Of a stretch of DNA of 64,000 nt, positions 22,601 through 32,800 are shown in pieces; the stretch's first letter is position 1; every line of letters starts with the position of its first letter. Origin of the DNA: Echinometra lucunter (Eukaryota; Echinodermata; Echinoidea; Camarodonta; Echinometridae). The stretch covers positions 18,308,078-18,372,077 of the forward strand of contig CM057154.1 of NCBI GenBank assembly GCA_029962745.1. Reading direction: 5' to 3'. The position numbers were made by a program, and so were the translations under genes. Below the pieces are notes generated by a model, which saw only the letters and a list, made by a program, of their open reading frames with translations, searched no databases and was not told the DNA's origin.

Positions 22601-25070
22601 TGCAAATGAGCCTCTAACAAAAAAAGGTGTCAATGGTATCCCGAAAGATTTTTGAAGTGAAGCTAGCCATTCCATTCATCCGAATTCATTGGAACTTTAC
22701 CTTGGTCTCCTAGGGATGCTCTTCCTTGGGTATTTGGGTTGGCGAGGAGTCTTCAAGGTCCTTGGACGACGGAAGGTCACCTTGGTGCGGATCTTCCTCC
22801 TGCGGGTTGCATGACCTCCACGCAGGGCAGCTTTCTTTGTTTTCAGTGCATCTTGCTTGGCCTTGGCCTTGGCTTTTGCCTCTGCACGGGCCTCAACCTT
22901 GGCGGCAGATTCTCGCTGAGCTGGGCCCTTCTTGCCAGCCTTACGCTGAGCTGCAAGTCAAAGAAAGCAAATCATCTCACCATGTAAAACTTGATTTAAT
23001 TAACCTTATGACTTAACCAAAATTTAATGAAAAAACAACGAAAAATCAATATACTACATATACTGAAATCAATAATATCACCTGGAAAATACTGAAAGGA
23101 AGTATCCACCCTCTTAAGAAGCAGAAAATAAAACAGACTAGTGAAGTATGAGGCAAATCAAATAAATGAAAAATAAGTTATAAAGTTCTGAAGAGTGAAG
23201 ATGCAATCTCACCAAAATAAAAGTTTTTAGGTACATTTCCCCTTTGCTGTGTGCAGAAGAATGAACAACTTTCCATTTTCAATTTTGCTGATGCAGGATT
23301 GCGTACATCATGAAAAACAATATTTGTTATAAAACTGAAGAATCTTGTGGAAGGAAGTTATTTCCAGTTATCTTGATGTATTTATCATCATAGTAATTTC
23401 TAGAACAGAAAGTCATTATTCATAGTTTGTTGTAATAAATAACACGCAAAGGATCATAGTAATCATTATTATGCTCGTGCGCCTGTGCCCTAGGCTAGCT
23501 CATTAAATAAGTTGACGATGTCGTGTTCAACAAGTTCAAATGACAATGATGAGAAGATCGGAAACATGTTGTAAAAGGTAAGGCAAAACCCTCTTATACT
23601 CTTGAAAAATTCAATTTTTTTAATTGTAAAGTATGTTTGGGGTCCTTCCTAAAGCTACGGACCTTGCGTTCAACGCACTAAACTTCGGATGTGACCGAGC
23701 AACAAGACTATCATCAAGGTTTCCCAAGAAGATTCAGTAATTTTCCTTTATTAGAAATTGGGGTAAAATTCATACCAGTAAGTTTCAAACTCAAGATTTG
23801 CATTCACTTATTACATGCGCATAGCTTTAGGACCCCTTAGTTTTGGTGGACAAATTTGACACTGGCATTGATATTGACGTGAAATATGCACAAGTGACAA
23901 TCATTACCCCACAGTAATCAAACAGGCTATCGTAACCAAAGTCCAAAAGAAATTAGGATGAAATAACAGAATTTAATTATTTTTAAAAAAAACTTTGATA
24001 ATGAAAATGATAATTACGTCCTTAATCAATACAGAGGACAGGCGGTCGGTTTAAATACTAGTAATGGGCACACATAGGCGCCGAGTGAAAAACATCACAT
24101 GCGTTTGTCGCCGAGATTTTTCGTGCGTATCATACGAGTCAACAATCTGCATATGAAATGTTAATCTCCGGCATTTTCTGCAGTGAGATGAAATTAAGGA
24201 GAAGTCAACAAATATTTTCTGAGATACGACGTAATCAAAAAAGGCCGTCCATGAGTAGTAGGTCCAACCATACTAGCAAACTCCTTCCTGGAACTTGTTT
24301 TTGTTGACATGGTTCTCCAACTCTGTGCAGCTAAATGGGCCTAATCGTGAAATCTGTCGCCTCTCAGTCTCACTCAGGCAGGCTCAGGGGAGCGTTTCAT
24401 CAACATTCGTTGTCTGACAAGTTGTCAGAACTGACATCTTTCCTTTATTTTGATTGGCTGAGAAGCATCGTTACTGTGGCAACTGTCGGATAAAACAGAC
24501 TTTGTCGGATAAAACATCCGACAAGTCCTTTCATGAAACGCTCCCCAGGCCTCAGCTCTCTTCCAGCGTGCGCACATGGGAGTGGAATGCTGTCACCAGC
24601 ACTGACGAAATAATGGCAGTGCAAGGCAATGGTCACGGACTGGCATGACTGGTGACAAATTTCATGATGATGCCGCTGAATGTGAGCTGTGTAACATTAC
24701 AGCTCAATGTAAATGTCAGACAGAGGTCTATATTATGAACATGGAGCTCGTACAGCCAGAATGGCAATAGCGAGGAGCTTGACGGGCCGGGCGCTCACGT
24801 GCACTCATGTTGCATACATGGACGTACACAATCATGCCGCACACACATTCACAATCACTCTCTTACACCACCACGTCTTCGATTGCTTGCATATAATGGG
24901 TGATTTAACGCATAAAAGTTATCATAACGAAGAGAAAAAGGACGTGCCAAAGTCTCTTATAGTTAAAGAATAGTATGATTTATGTGGTTTTACATAAAGC
25001 TTTTATCTTATCCATTTATTATCATTTAAAATCATCAATAAGTACCCTCTGTTCTGGACTTGGGAGCCAT
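19684..25070 (-). CDS. RPL23A: Ribosomal protein L23a (uL23), complete, four coding exons
   Basis: uL23 sits at the exit of the large-subunit tunnel and contacts SRP and nascent chains. Coding exons in order: 25070-25046, 22950-22701, 21163-20917, 19698-19684. All introns are GT-AG with consistent phase, giving 178 residues. The N-terminal part (about residues 1-95) is lysine/arginine/alanine-rich and eukaryote specific: [39 protein letters not shown]. The globular uL23 domain follows with [39 protein letters not shown] and [15 protein letters not shown], ending IGII. Mammalian RPL23A has 156 residues; the extra length here is in the basic N-terminal tail. The start is the first ATG and matches the MAPK beginning of the family, with A at -3 and G at +4. 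Confidence 0.98.
19699..20916 (-). other. RPL23A intron 3
   Basis: Contains a 363-bp palindromic element (19840-20202) and AT-rich sequence. I looked on the minus strand for box C/D snoRNAs, since RPL23A hosts them in mammals. TGATGA-like C boxes occur, but no correctly placed CTGA pairs with a terminal stem. Confidence 0.7.
19840..20202. mobile_element. Foldback element, TTCACAAAGGTGG family, copy 1
   Basis: Left end GGAATTCACAAAGGTGGTTT is the inverse of the right end AAACCACCTTTGTGAATTCC. Long inner arms share ACCATGGTTTAGACCACGG, the CAAGCGTAAAT tract and GCGCGCGT. The central part is a triplicated ACCATGGTTTAGAC motif. Related copies are at 32674-32989 and 47239-47465. No coding sequence. 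Confidence 0.88.
20917..21163 (-). CDS. RPL23A: RPL23A exon 3 (uL23 domain)
   Basis: Acceptor TTTATTTCTTAG, donor GTAAGA. It encodes [37 protein letters not shown] and [16 protein letters not shown], nearly identical to animal L23a. Reading on through the donor would add VRSRPIVK, which is intron. Confidence 0.98.
21164..22700 (-). other. RPL23A intron 2
   Basis: Holds the possible orphan exon (21830-21966), a repeat fragment near 21375-21430 (CAGCGCCCCGGTGGGGGTCC) and otherwise unassigned sequence. No complete snoRNA was identified. Confidence 0.65.
21830..21966 (-). other. Possible orphan exon within RPL23A intron 2
   Basis: On the minus strand an ATG at 21966 opens 45 codons with a protein-like composition: [20 protein letters not shown], then [20 protein letters not shown] and NQAIA. 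It ends at a good donor (AAG/GTATGT, 21830/21829). The sequence has a basic patch and then a predicted amphipathic helix. I do not recognise the family. It could be the first exon of a gene nested in the intron, an alternative RPL23A exon, or a piece of a retrocopy. No partner exon was found. Confidence 0.25.
22701..22950 (-). CDS. RPL23A: RPL23A exon 2 (basic N-terminal region)
   Basis: Acceptor TTTGACTTGCAG, donor AAG/GTAAAG. It encodes [20 protein letters not shown], a KAKAKAKQ repeat, [19 protein letters not shown] and [18 protein letters not shown]. The last third matches the conserved PTFRRPKTLRL...PKYPRKS region of L23a. The lysine/alanine repeat part is variable in the family. Confidence 0.97.
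22951..25045 (-). other. RPL23A intron 1
   Basis: About 2.1 kb with the foldback element 24387-24546 and unassigned AT-rich DNA. No complete snoRNA or other exon was recognised. Confidence 0.65.
24387..24546. mobile_element. Foldback element, GGGGAGCGTTTCAT family, copy 2
   Basis: Ends GGGGAGCGTTTCATCAAC and CTTTCATGAAACGCTCCCC. It is the same element as 8221-8377 in reverse orientation, with shared GTTGTCTGACAAGTTGTCAG and AAACATCCGACAAGTCC tracts. The core carries TTTTGATTGGCTGAGAAGC, again the CCAAT motif. Confidence 0.88.
25046..25070 (-). CDS. RPL23A: RPL23A exon 1 (start codon and 8 codons)
   Basis: ATG GCT CCC AAG TCC AGA ACA GAG plus one base, then donor GTACTT. It joins to exon 2 as [17 protein letters not shown]. 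The context AAC-ATG-G is a good start. Confidence 0.93.
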
Positions 25071-25077
25071 GTTGAAC

Positions 25078-25085
25078 GAAAAAGG
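25078..25085 (-). promoter_or_regulatory. Candidate 5' TOP / transcription start of RPL23A
   Basis: On the minus strand CCTTTTTC lies 7 bases before the ATG. Ribosomal protein mRNAs typically begin with a C followed by a pyrimidine run, so transcription may start near 25085. The resulting leader would be very short, so this is only suggestive. Confidence 0.35.
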
Positions 25086-25784
25086 ACAGTGCAGTGAAGA
25101 GTGGGCTCGATCATGAACAAACAAATCTAACGTTAAATACGAAAGTATTCTTGGTAATAAACATTATTCAGTAATTTTTCATCAATTTAAAAATTATCTT
25201 ATTAAGGAAATTTATTATTTTATTTTTTCTTCCAATTTCTATATTGATTCTTTAAGAATATTTTTTTCATCGTCCTCAATATGCGCGACATGTGACCTGC
25301 GCTATAGTATCAGTGTAAAATGGTGTATTTTCACTGAGCCGTAGCAGCTTCTGCTGTTGCCGCCGCTCGCTCATGATCACTATCCGCCATATCAGTTCTC
25401 CCAAAAATGTAGTGAAAAGGGTTTCCCTGTCAGTCTGTCACAATCATGGTCACACTTTTGACCCGCTCCAGGTTGGATCCCTGCTCAGGGCTTACATCCT
25501 TCCTGGCTTAATGCATCCTCTGTGGAATTCGTCACTATTTTGAAGGAAGGGCAATCTAAGGGGAGGGGCACTTTCTGATGTACGTACATGAAAAGGCCTA
25601 AAATGGGTTACTTTTTCAGCATCAAGCACGTAACGAGTTTAGGGTATCTAAATCGGCGGCCCCCCCCCCCCAAAAAAAAAGAGATATCAAATTCAGAGGT
25701 AATGAATGATGATGCAATTCTTGATTCCTTCAATTTTCATATTTTGTGGGGCACTCTGAAAAAAAAAAAGATTCTCAGCATAAT

Positions 25785-25818
25785 TTTTTTTTTTTTTTTT
25801 TTTTTTTGGGGGGGGGGG
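25785..25818. repeat. Poly-T/poly-G junction
   Basis: A T-run directly joined to a G-run. One of several such junctions in the window; see the finding on homopolymer junctions. Confidence 0.9.
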
Positions 25819-26803
25819 GACATACAAAAGAAATTTCTGAAATTTTTACGAGCAATTTTTCATTTCATTTTTTTCATTTATTTATTTTTGGGGGGCGGGG
25901 GGATGCGTCCCCTGTTTCTCCACTTATTTTTTAGACAAATACAAGAAAAATTGTGATTTACAAAAAAAAAAAAGAGTTTTGTCCAACTTCTCCCCGACTG
26001 TCCCACTTCACCCCTTGTGCAGTTCACCTCCAGGGTGGCCCACTTCACCTCGCTCCAGTACCTCATTTTAAATTATCATTTCCATAAAAACTAAAATTTC
26101 TAAAAAGATAGGGATGGTGCCAAATACCTTGTTTTGTAGCCTTTATAGTTTTAGTATTATTTACCATATAAAAAAGAGGGGCTATAATCTAAAACAGCCA
26201 ATAAAGTTACAAAGCAAGAAGTGCCAAATCACGATTCTTGGGCCACTTCTCCTCGCTCTCCCCTATCATATCATTAGGCCTATTTATTGTCATCGTGTTT
26301 TCTTAATTCGGCGCCCCCAAGAGCAACACACGCTCCGCTTTTCGCGAGGTGTTCGCCTCCCTATTTGTATAATAAACAGGTTTAGAAAATACAAAACTCC
26401 ATTTACGAAAATGGTACCAAGTTTACCACTTTTGCCACGCACCCGGTATCATTTTTCTTTGTTACAACTGTCATGTACTTGTCTGAAAATAGGGGCGGGT
26501 CTTTCTTTGAAATTTACAACTGTAAATGATAAAAGAAAAATATTAGATTACTAATTCATGGTCTTGATAACCAAGATAACCAAACATCATATCAATTATT
26601 GTAGACGGTTGATGATTTTCTTTCGGATATTTTTGCATTATTTTTCTAAGCTTATATTATTCATTTTATCAAAAATGACATCTGAATTACATGTCATGCT
26701 CTGAGTCTGAGCTACGAAGCCATTGATTGTCAGGGCCCAAGGATGTTAACAAGAAATTGTATTTCCTCCATTCTTTTTTGTTGACACTGACATGTTCCTC
26801 AAT

Positions 26804-27160
26804 CTAAGAAAAAAAAAAGTGCAACTTTGCACCCCAAATGCGACAATATAGCAGCGCGCCTTTTGGGGTACTTCACCTACATGAAAAAGATGCAAAGATG
26901 CACCCTTTTGTACTTGTTTGCACCCGGAAATGCTCACTTGCATCCTTAAAGGTGCAATTATGCACCTTAAAGGGTGCAGAAAATCCAACTAGGGTGCGAT
27001 TTTGCACCTTCCCAAAAGGGTATAACTCTGCACCTTTAAAGGTGCAAAATGTAGCTCACTTCACCCTTAATGGTGCATAATGCTTTGGGAGCATACAGTG
27101 GCGTATCTAGAGGGGGGGGGGGGGGCAAGGGGGGCAAGTGCCCAGGGCGCAAAAAGCGCA

Positions 27161-27191
<31 letters not shown>

Positions 27192-27902
27192 TGAAGAAAA
27201 ATACTATATTTGTAAGGATTTTGTGCTCCCCCCATTTGCAGGGTAAAAGTATCAAAAATACAATTGTTGAGGGTTTAAAGTGCAAAAATTTCTAAAGCTC
27301 GGTCGCTTTGCTCCCTCGCACGATCATTTCCTCTCAGAATCTCATAATTTAAAAAGAGGTTCAGAATCTTAAAAATAGTAATGCCATTGTCGTTGTTTTG
27401 CTCGTTGTCATGCATGTAGGTTTTATCTTCCTCTTGCATTGCTAAATACTGCGACCCCAGTATAATACAGCATTTGAAAAGGTTAAACATTAATTTTGAA
27501 AGAAATTTAAATCTTTTGTCGCCTCACTATCAAGATCAGGCCTCGACTATTTCTCAGGGATTTTAATTTTAATCCCAATTCTAAAACTGAGAAAATAGAA
27601 AACTGTTTATTAATATCTAATTTCGATCTTCTCTACCGTTCAATTTCAGGGTCAGTGGCCATAATTCCTGGGTAAAATGCTTAAGAAATTGCGTTTTTAT
27701 GGATTTTTTTTTAATTCGCCGCTTGGTCGCTTAGCTCCCTCGCTTGTACCGTTTGGGCACTCTGGGGAGGGGGGGGGGGGGAACTTCACTGTTTATCCCA
27801 GGCGCCATCATGCCTGGATACGCCACTGGGTGCATACAGTTGCAATGTAAAGGAGCTCCTGATGTTACATTTGAAGGGTGCAAAACTGCACTTTTTTCTT
27901 AG
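26804..27902. mobile_element. GTGCA-rich inverted element, interrupted
   Basis: Outer ends CTAAGAAAAAAAAAGTGCAA and GTGCAAAACTGCACTTTTTTCTTAG are inverse. Between them are many TGCACC/GGTGCA motifs in both orientations. The element is split by a hAT-like insertion at 27096-27828, which leaves the outer element only about 350 bp long. Superfamily unknown. Confidence 0.65.
27096..27828. mobile_element. Non-autonomous hAT-like element with 8-bp target duplication
   Basis: Inverted ends CAGTGGCGTATCTAG and CTGGATACGCCACTG. The eight bases to the left (GGAGCATA) and right (GGTGCATA) match at seven positions, the length made by hAT transposases. The interior has G-runs, a (GA)n run and two related GGTCGCTT.GCTCCCTCGC segments. 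No transposase frame was seen. Confidence 0.82.
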
Positions 27903-28152
27903 TGTGTTCAAAAATCCAGCTGCATGGATGGTTAATACGGGTCACTAAAATGATTCCTTAATACCATGCAGTGTACACGTGAAAAGCATGGCTTTGTTTC
28001 GGGATATATTTCTATCAAAACATGCATATTGGTTCTAATCAAGTTTGCTTTTGAGTGGAAGTCGACGACTTTATTTAGTTTTAGGGGCGTGAGCGGGCCT
28101 TCATAAACACCCTTTTTTCATGCGTAATGAGCCAACATTATTTTGAGGGACC

Positions 28153-28310
28153 GGGAGAGCGTTTCATCAATTATTGTCTTGTCAGTGATTTTTCACCGAC
28201 AACTGTTATCAGCTACTGAAATCCTTGCATCTGATTGGCTGAGAGCAAAATTTGTCAGTAAAAATCACTGACGAGACGCTTGATGAAACGACGCTGGATG
28301 AAACGCCCCC
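28153..28310. mobile_element. Foldback element, GGGGAGCGTTTCAT family, copy 3
   Basis: Starts GGGAGAGCGTTTCATCAA and ends GATGAAACGCCCCC, with a duplicated GATGAAACG near the right end. The arms carry TTGTCAGTGATTTTTCACCG and its inverse. The core has CATCTGATTGGCTGAGAGC, the CCAAT motif. Confidence 0.82.
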
Positions 28311-28871
28311 TAAAGTCTGTCTGAGCTTGATTATCAGCTGTTCAATTTCTAATACCAGTAGGCCAACATGTACTTGCAAGCAAGCGAAGCAAGCGAGAAA
28401 ACTTTTTCACCTATTTATAATGAAAATATATTATTCTTTGTACTTTCATTCCTCTTTTTTTTTCCAGAACTCCCGAAGGGGGGGGGGGGGGATAAATCTG
28501 CACCCCAAAGTTCCCCACCAGTGTATGCCTGTGCTATTTAATGCATCTAAAGCAGAAAGAATATCCCCCATCCCCCCCCCCCCGGGATTTACGCCAACGG
28601 TGTTTCCACAAGCAATCAAAATTAATTCACATCATGGAGTTTATAATCCTTCACAGTTTTGGCACCGTGCTTGTTATTTAACATACAACACATGGGTTGA
28701 TAGGCTAATAGAAAAATCATTATATTTAACATTTTCTCCAGTGGACTCTCGTTGTTTTAATTGCTAGATCTTTGTGGACAACTCATCAGGAATATTCACA
28801 TTCATGCATATAAAACAGGGGCCGCAAAAGCGGTGGGGGGAGAGGACTGCAGCCCCCAATTTTGGCTATAA

Positions 28872-28923
28872 TACCCCCCAACCCCCCCCCCCCCCCCCAA
28901 AAAAAAAAAAAAAAAAAAAAAAA
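28872..28923. repeat. Poly-C/poly-A junction
   Basis: A run of C joined to a run of more than 20 A, the complement type of the T/G junctions found elsewhere in the window. Confidence 0.95.
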
Positions 28924-29784
28924 CACACACCCAAGAGCTTCAAGGGGGCTCCGACCCAGGGCTGAACCCCCTGAACCCCCAGTATGCTGGGGCTCTGCAG
29001 CCCCATGGACTCCGCTTGTTTGGATGTCAGCCCCCTCATTCAAACATAGACTGAACCTTCAACTTCAAGCCATGGCATTATGCCCCATTCTCTCAACGAT
29101 GAACCACATGCACAGATTGCACACCAACCGGGCACCAACGGCACCAATACCAGCCTCTAACAAAACACCAAACTTGAAATCACCCATTGCGATATGAATA
29201 GCGCACATTATCGCGGCTAGGCTTAGCTAGCTTGCTACTATAGTATGCCAATGTTTATTACCGGCGCCGTATTACCAGTGGTCGACAAATCAGTCATAGC
29301 AGCAGTCTTTACGGTATGCAATTCTGCAATTAATTGCTGATATGGGATATCTGCATAGGCTAGGATCGATTGGATACCGTGAATAACATTAAGTTAGCTC
29401 ATTGTAAACTAAGTCGACAGTCGAAGATGGTCGCCGCGGCCGCGGAATCTCCAACATTCAGCCTCCGATCCCCAAATTAGTCCCAAGTTAGGGCCAGGGG
29501 CAGGGCCTAGCATTGTTACAGGCTGCGTATTGTTAGCAGGTGGTGGAAATGCCATGTCAATCAACAGCCACAGGTTGTTGGAGACGCTCATTCAGACTGT
29601 TCTGATTTAGTCTAGATCGATTTTGGACAAAGTAGCTAGTAGCAGGTGCAGCTCCGGACAGGAGCTGAAACTTGGGAGAAGTGTCAACGATCAACTTTGT
29701 TTTATGCCACTGACTGTCCGGCCGAGGGCCTTGCTTGAATGTACACACAGTAAAGTACACATTAGATGAACATTCATTTTCAAA

Positions 29785-29835
29785 ATGAGGGTTAGTCACG
29801 TTGCAAGAGACCGGAATCTAACGAAATTCCCACAG
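29785..29835 (+). CDS. RAB34/36: RAB exon 1
   Basis: ATG and 16 more codons, MRVSHVARDRNLTKFPQ, then donor GTCAGT. The RDR...FP pattern matches the N-terminus of human RAB36/RAB34 (RDRV...FP/LP), which supports an exon too short to notice otherwise. It joins the next exon in phase 0. Confidence 0.85.
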
Positions 29836-32800
29836 GTCAGTACAGTAGTCCACAGGCTATTTTAATCGGTCATAAATCATTCATATCATCTTATCCTGCA
29901 TCTGGATCATCATGAGATATTGAGATAGAAAAGCGATGTAAATAATTTATGTTGATCAGTGTTTGTTACCGTGGCAATTATGTTTTCTCCTACTCCTCTC
30001 TTTCCAACAGTCAATGACAGTCTGTCCTATGATTTCTTGTTTGTCATATTCTGATTATTTTTTCTATTTTCATTGTGTATTTATATTTGATATAATTTTT
30101 TGTATGGTTTATCTTCAGTTTTCATTATTAGTTCATTAGCTTATTATCTCATGCATTATTTCATTGTTCCATATGATTATTTGTTTATTGTGCTTTGACT
30201 TTTGTTTCATTATAATTTGATTCATATGTTTTAAGTTCACGGATTTGCGGAAGAGCAGTCTTTTGACTGATGTAAGTTTTACCATGTTTAAATAAATGCA
30301 ATTCAATTCATGTAAAGTTTAATAGGGAGAGGTCTAGAAAAGAATAACTTGGTCTTGTTAGATCTGCAGGGGTTAAATGTGTCATTGACACTGAAGGTGA
30401 TGACAAGAATAGTGGTACTATAATGTTAAATTCAAGTTAATACTTTATGATTATGTAGACAGAAGGATCCATACAGCCATGACAATGGTGGAGAAATGTC
30501 CACTTTTCCAGTTCTCTGTCTATCCAGCTTGATCTTTTAGATTCCAGTACTGTACCTAACTTAGTCTTGGACTTGGACAGCATTTGTTATTTCAAAAGAA
30601 TTTTTGAAATACAAATTTCCTGTAGCCTCTCTTCCCACCCTCTCTTCCCTTCTGCTGTTTTCCCTTTCTCCCCCTCTCTCCTTCCTCTGCCAAATTCTTT
30701 TCCTCCCATTCCCCTTAATCCTTTTCCTTCATCCTCCCTCCTTTTTCCTCCCTTTTCCGATCTGTTTCCCTCAGTTCCCCCTTTCCCTCCAACCCCTTTC
30801 CTGTCCTGCTTCCCCCTCTCTCTATACTGTACTTTACTAGTACTTTCACCCTCTCTCTCCGTCCTCCCCCTGGGCCTCCTCCCTTCCCTTTGCCTCCCTT
30901 TCCCTTTCTCCTCCTTCCCATTCCCTCTCTAGAAGCTTTCCCTCTCTCTTTCATATTGTACTTACAGGTAGTCTCTCATCGGTCACTTCCCAACTGTCTC
31001 CTCCCCAGCCTTTCCCTCTCTCCATTTCATTTTCATTCTTTTCTCCTCCCTGCCCACCTGCCTGCCTGCCCTTCCCCTCTCTAGCTTTCCCTCTTTCTTT
31101 TCATGTAGTCTCTCATCAGTCATCACTTTTCCCCTCTCCTTCCCCCTCCGTCTCCTCCCTGCCTTTCCCTCCCTCATTACCCTTCTTCCTCTTTCTCCTC
31201 CTTCCATCCCTGCATGTCCTTCCCTGCCTGCCCTTCCCTCTCCCACTTCCCGCCTCTCCCTCTCTTTAATACTTCGTCAATCATTACCCCCCAACCTCCT
31301 TCCTCTCCTCCCCCTCCACCACTCTGTCTCTTCCCCTCCCTCCCAAACACCTCTTCCATCTCCTCCTTCGAGTTCTACCCCTCCTATCTTTTTCCCCTTT
31401 CTCCCAGTCTCAGTCCAGTCTCTTCATTTACATGTTTGCAAGAGCACTATCTGCAGATAGAGAAAAGACCATTAAATATTTGATTGATTATTTGATTAAA
31501 TGTTGGTGTAGGCTTCACAGTATTATCATTCCTTAATTAAAAATTCTTTCTTCCATGTATGTACAGCCTTATAAAGATGAAACTCCTTACAAGGAGACCG
31601 ATTTTGATCCCTCAGTGAGAGATGCATGTTTGGCTAATAAGACAGGAACAGTTGGGTAAGTGATTGTTTGATATCCAGTAAATTTGATTATATATATTTC
31701 CATGCAGGGCCCTGTTGCATAAAACTTACCTCTAATGGCAGACCTCCCAACCATTCTGACTATGGAGGAAAGAATCTGAATTTGGACCATTCCAAGCACT
31801 TGTTTTGATATGATTTTTCTTGATAAATTTACTACACACTCCTATTGGAAATGCTGTTTCTTTCCTAATTTTGAGCAAAATCATCTCTATTTTTCAGTCA
31901 GAAAGGTTGGGAGGCCTGTTACATGTATGGTAACTCTGCCATCAATGGTAACCACCATGGTCAGCCAATCAAATTCAAGGGTTCCATGGAAGTTATTAAT
32001 GGCAAAGTTATCATCAACATAAATGGTAAGTTTTATGCAATGGGGCCCAGATATGATATATTTTTAAACTGATCATGGGAAGGGCGGGGTTGGTTGATAA
32101 TCTTAGGCCTCTGATTGGTCAAATCTGCAGGCATGAAATTCAATACTGAATGCTCGGCAGTGTAGCGAAAAATATTGACCAGGCATAGTTCTACTTGCGC
32201 GTAAAAAGGAGTGACTCAAAGAGGAGATGCTTTAACAGCATACTGATGTGCAGTGCTCTTAACAATTGGTTTCCCTTCAAATAAATGCATTTCGACAAAG
32301 CACATTTTGTTGAAATGTCCATTTTTGTGGAATCCACTCTCGGGATGTGCAGTATAAAACAAATATTGCAAATAAGGTATGGTTTCTCGTTGATCTCGAC
32401 ACTGCACCATCATGCCCCTCGACTTTGTCTCAGGCCACAGTACGTTTCAAGATGACCTTTGGCGGCTTGGGCCATATTTTCAACCATGCCCTCCAAAGCA
32501 GTCAACATGTATTTGATATTCAATGCTTTCCCTCAAACTCCCTGCATATATACACCTTCATAGATTTAAATGAAGTAAATGGAGTCAATTTTAACATTAA
32601 TTAGCCTTTTCTCTTATTGTTAATTTGATGAGCATATTGAGTTGTGTAATGTCCAGATAATTCAAAACATTATGGCCCGTATTCACAAAGATGTACTTTG
32701 TTAAACCATGGTTTAAATCAGTGGGCTAACTATGGGTAGCTAAATTTGTCACAAAATCTCTAACAGTCGATGTTCAATTTATCAGCATTTTACTGAAACT

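Larger units (their letters stand above)
25086..29784. other. Divergent spacer between RPL23A and the RAB gene
   Basis: Contains the promoters of both genes and many elements: C/A and T/G homopolymer junctions (25662-25678, 25785-25818), a GTGCA-rich inverted element (26804-27902) with a nested hAT-like insertion (27096-27828), a foldback (28153-28310) and a C/A junction (28872-28923). A CG-rich stretch at 29424-29447 (GAAGATGGTCGCCGCGGCCG) resembles a YY1-type promoter motif and may mark the RAB promoter. No other gene was recognised. Confidence 0.6.
29836..31566 (+). other. RAB intron 1
   Basis: Contains a probable LINE tail (about 30200-30312) and a long polypyrimidine block (30614-31420) just before the next exon. 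Confidence 0.7.

Noticed and set aside
19699..25045. Box C/D snoRNAs in RPL23A introns, as in mammals
   Set aside because: TGATGA-like strings occur on the minus strand (e.g. near 19790, 20455, 21885), but none has a matching CTGA at the right distance together with a terminal stem. A dedicated snoRNA scan would decide.
30567..31483. Proline/serine-rich open frames on the plus strand and glycine/arginine-rich ones on the minus strand
   Set aside because: Compositional product of the polypyrimidine block; splice signals place this inside an intron.
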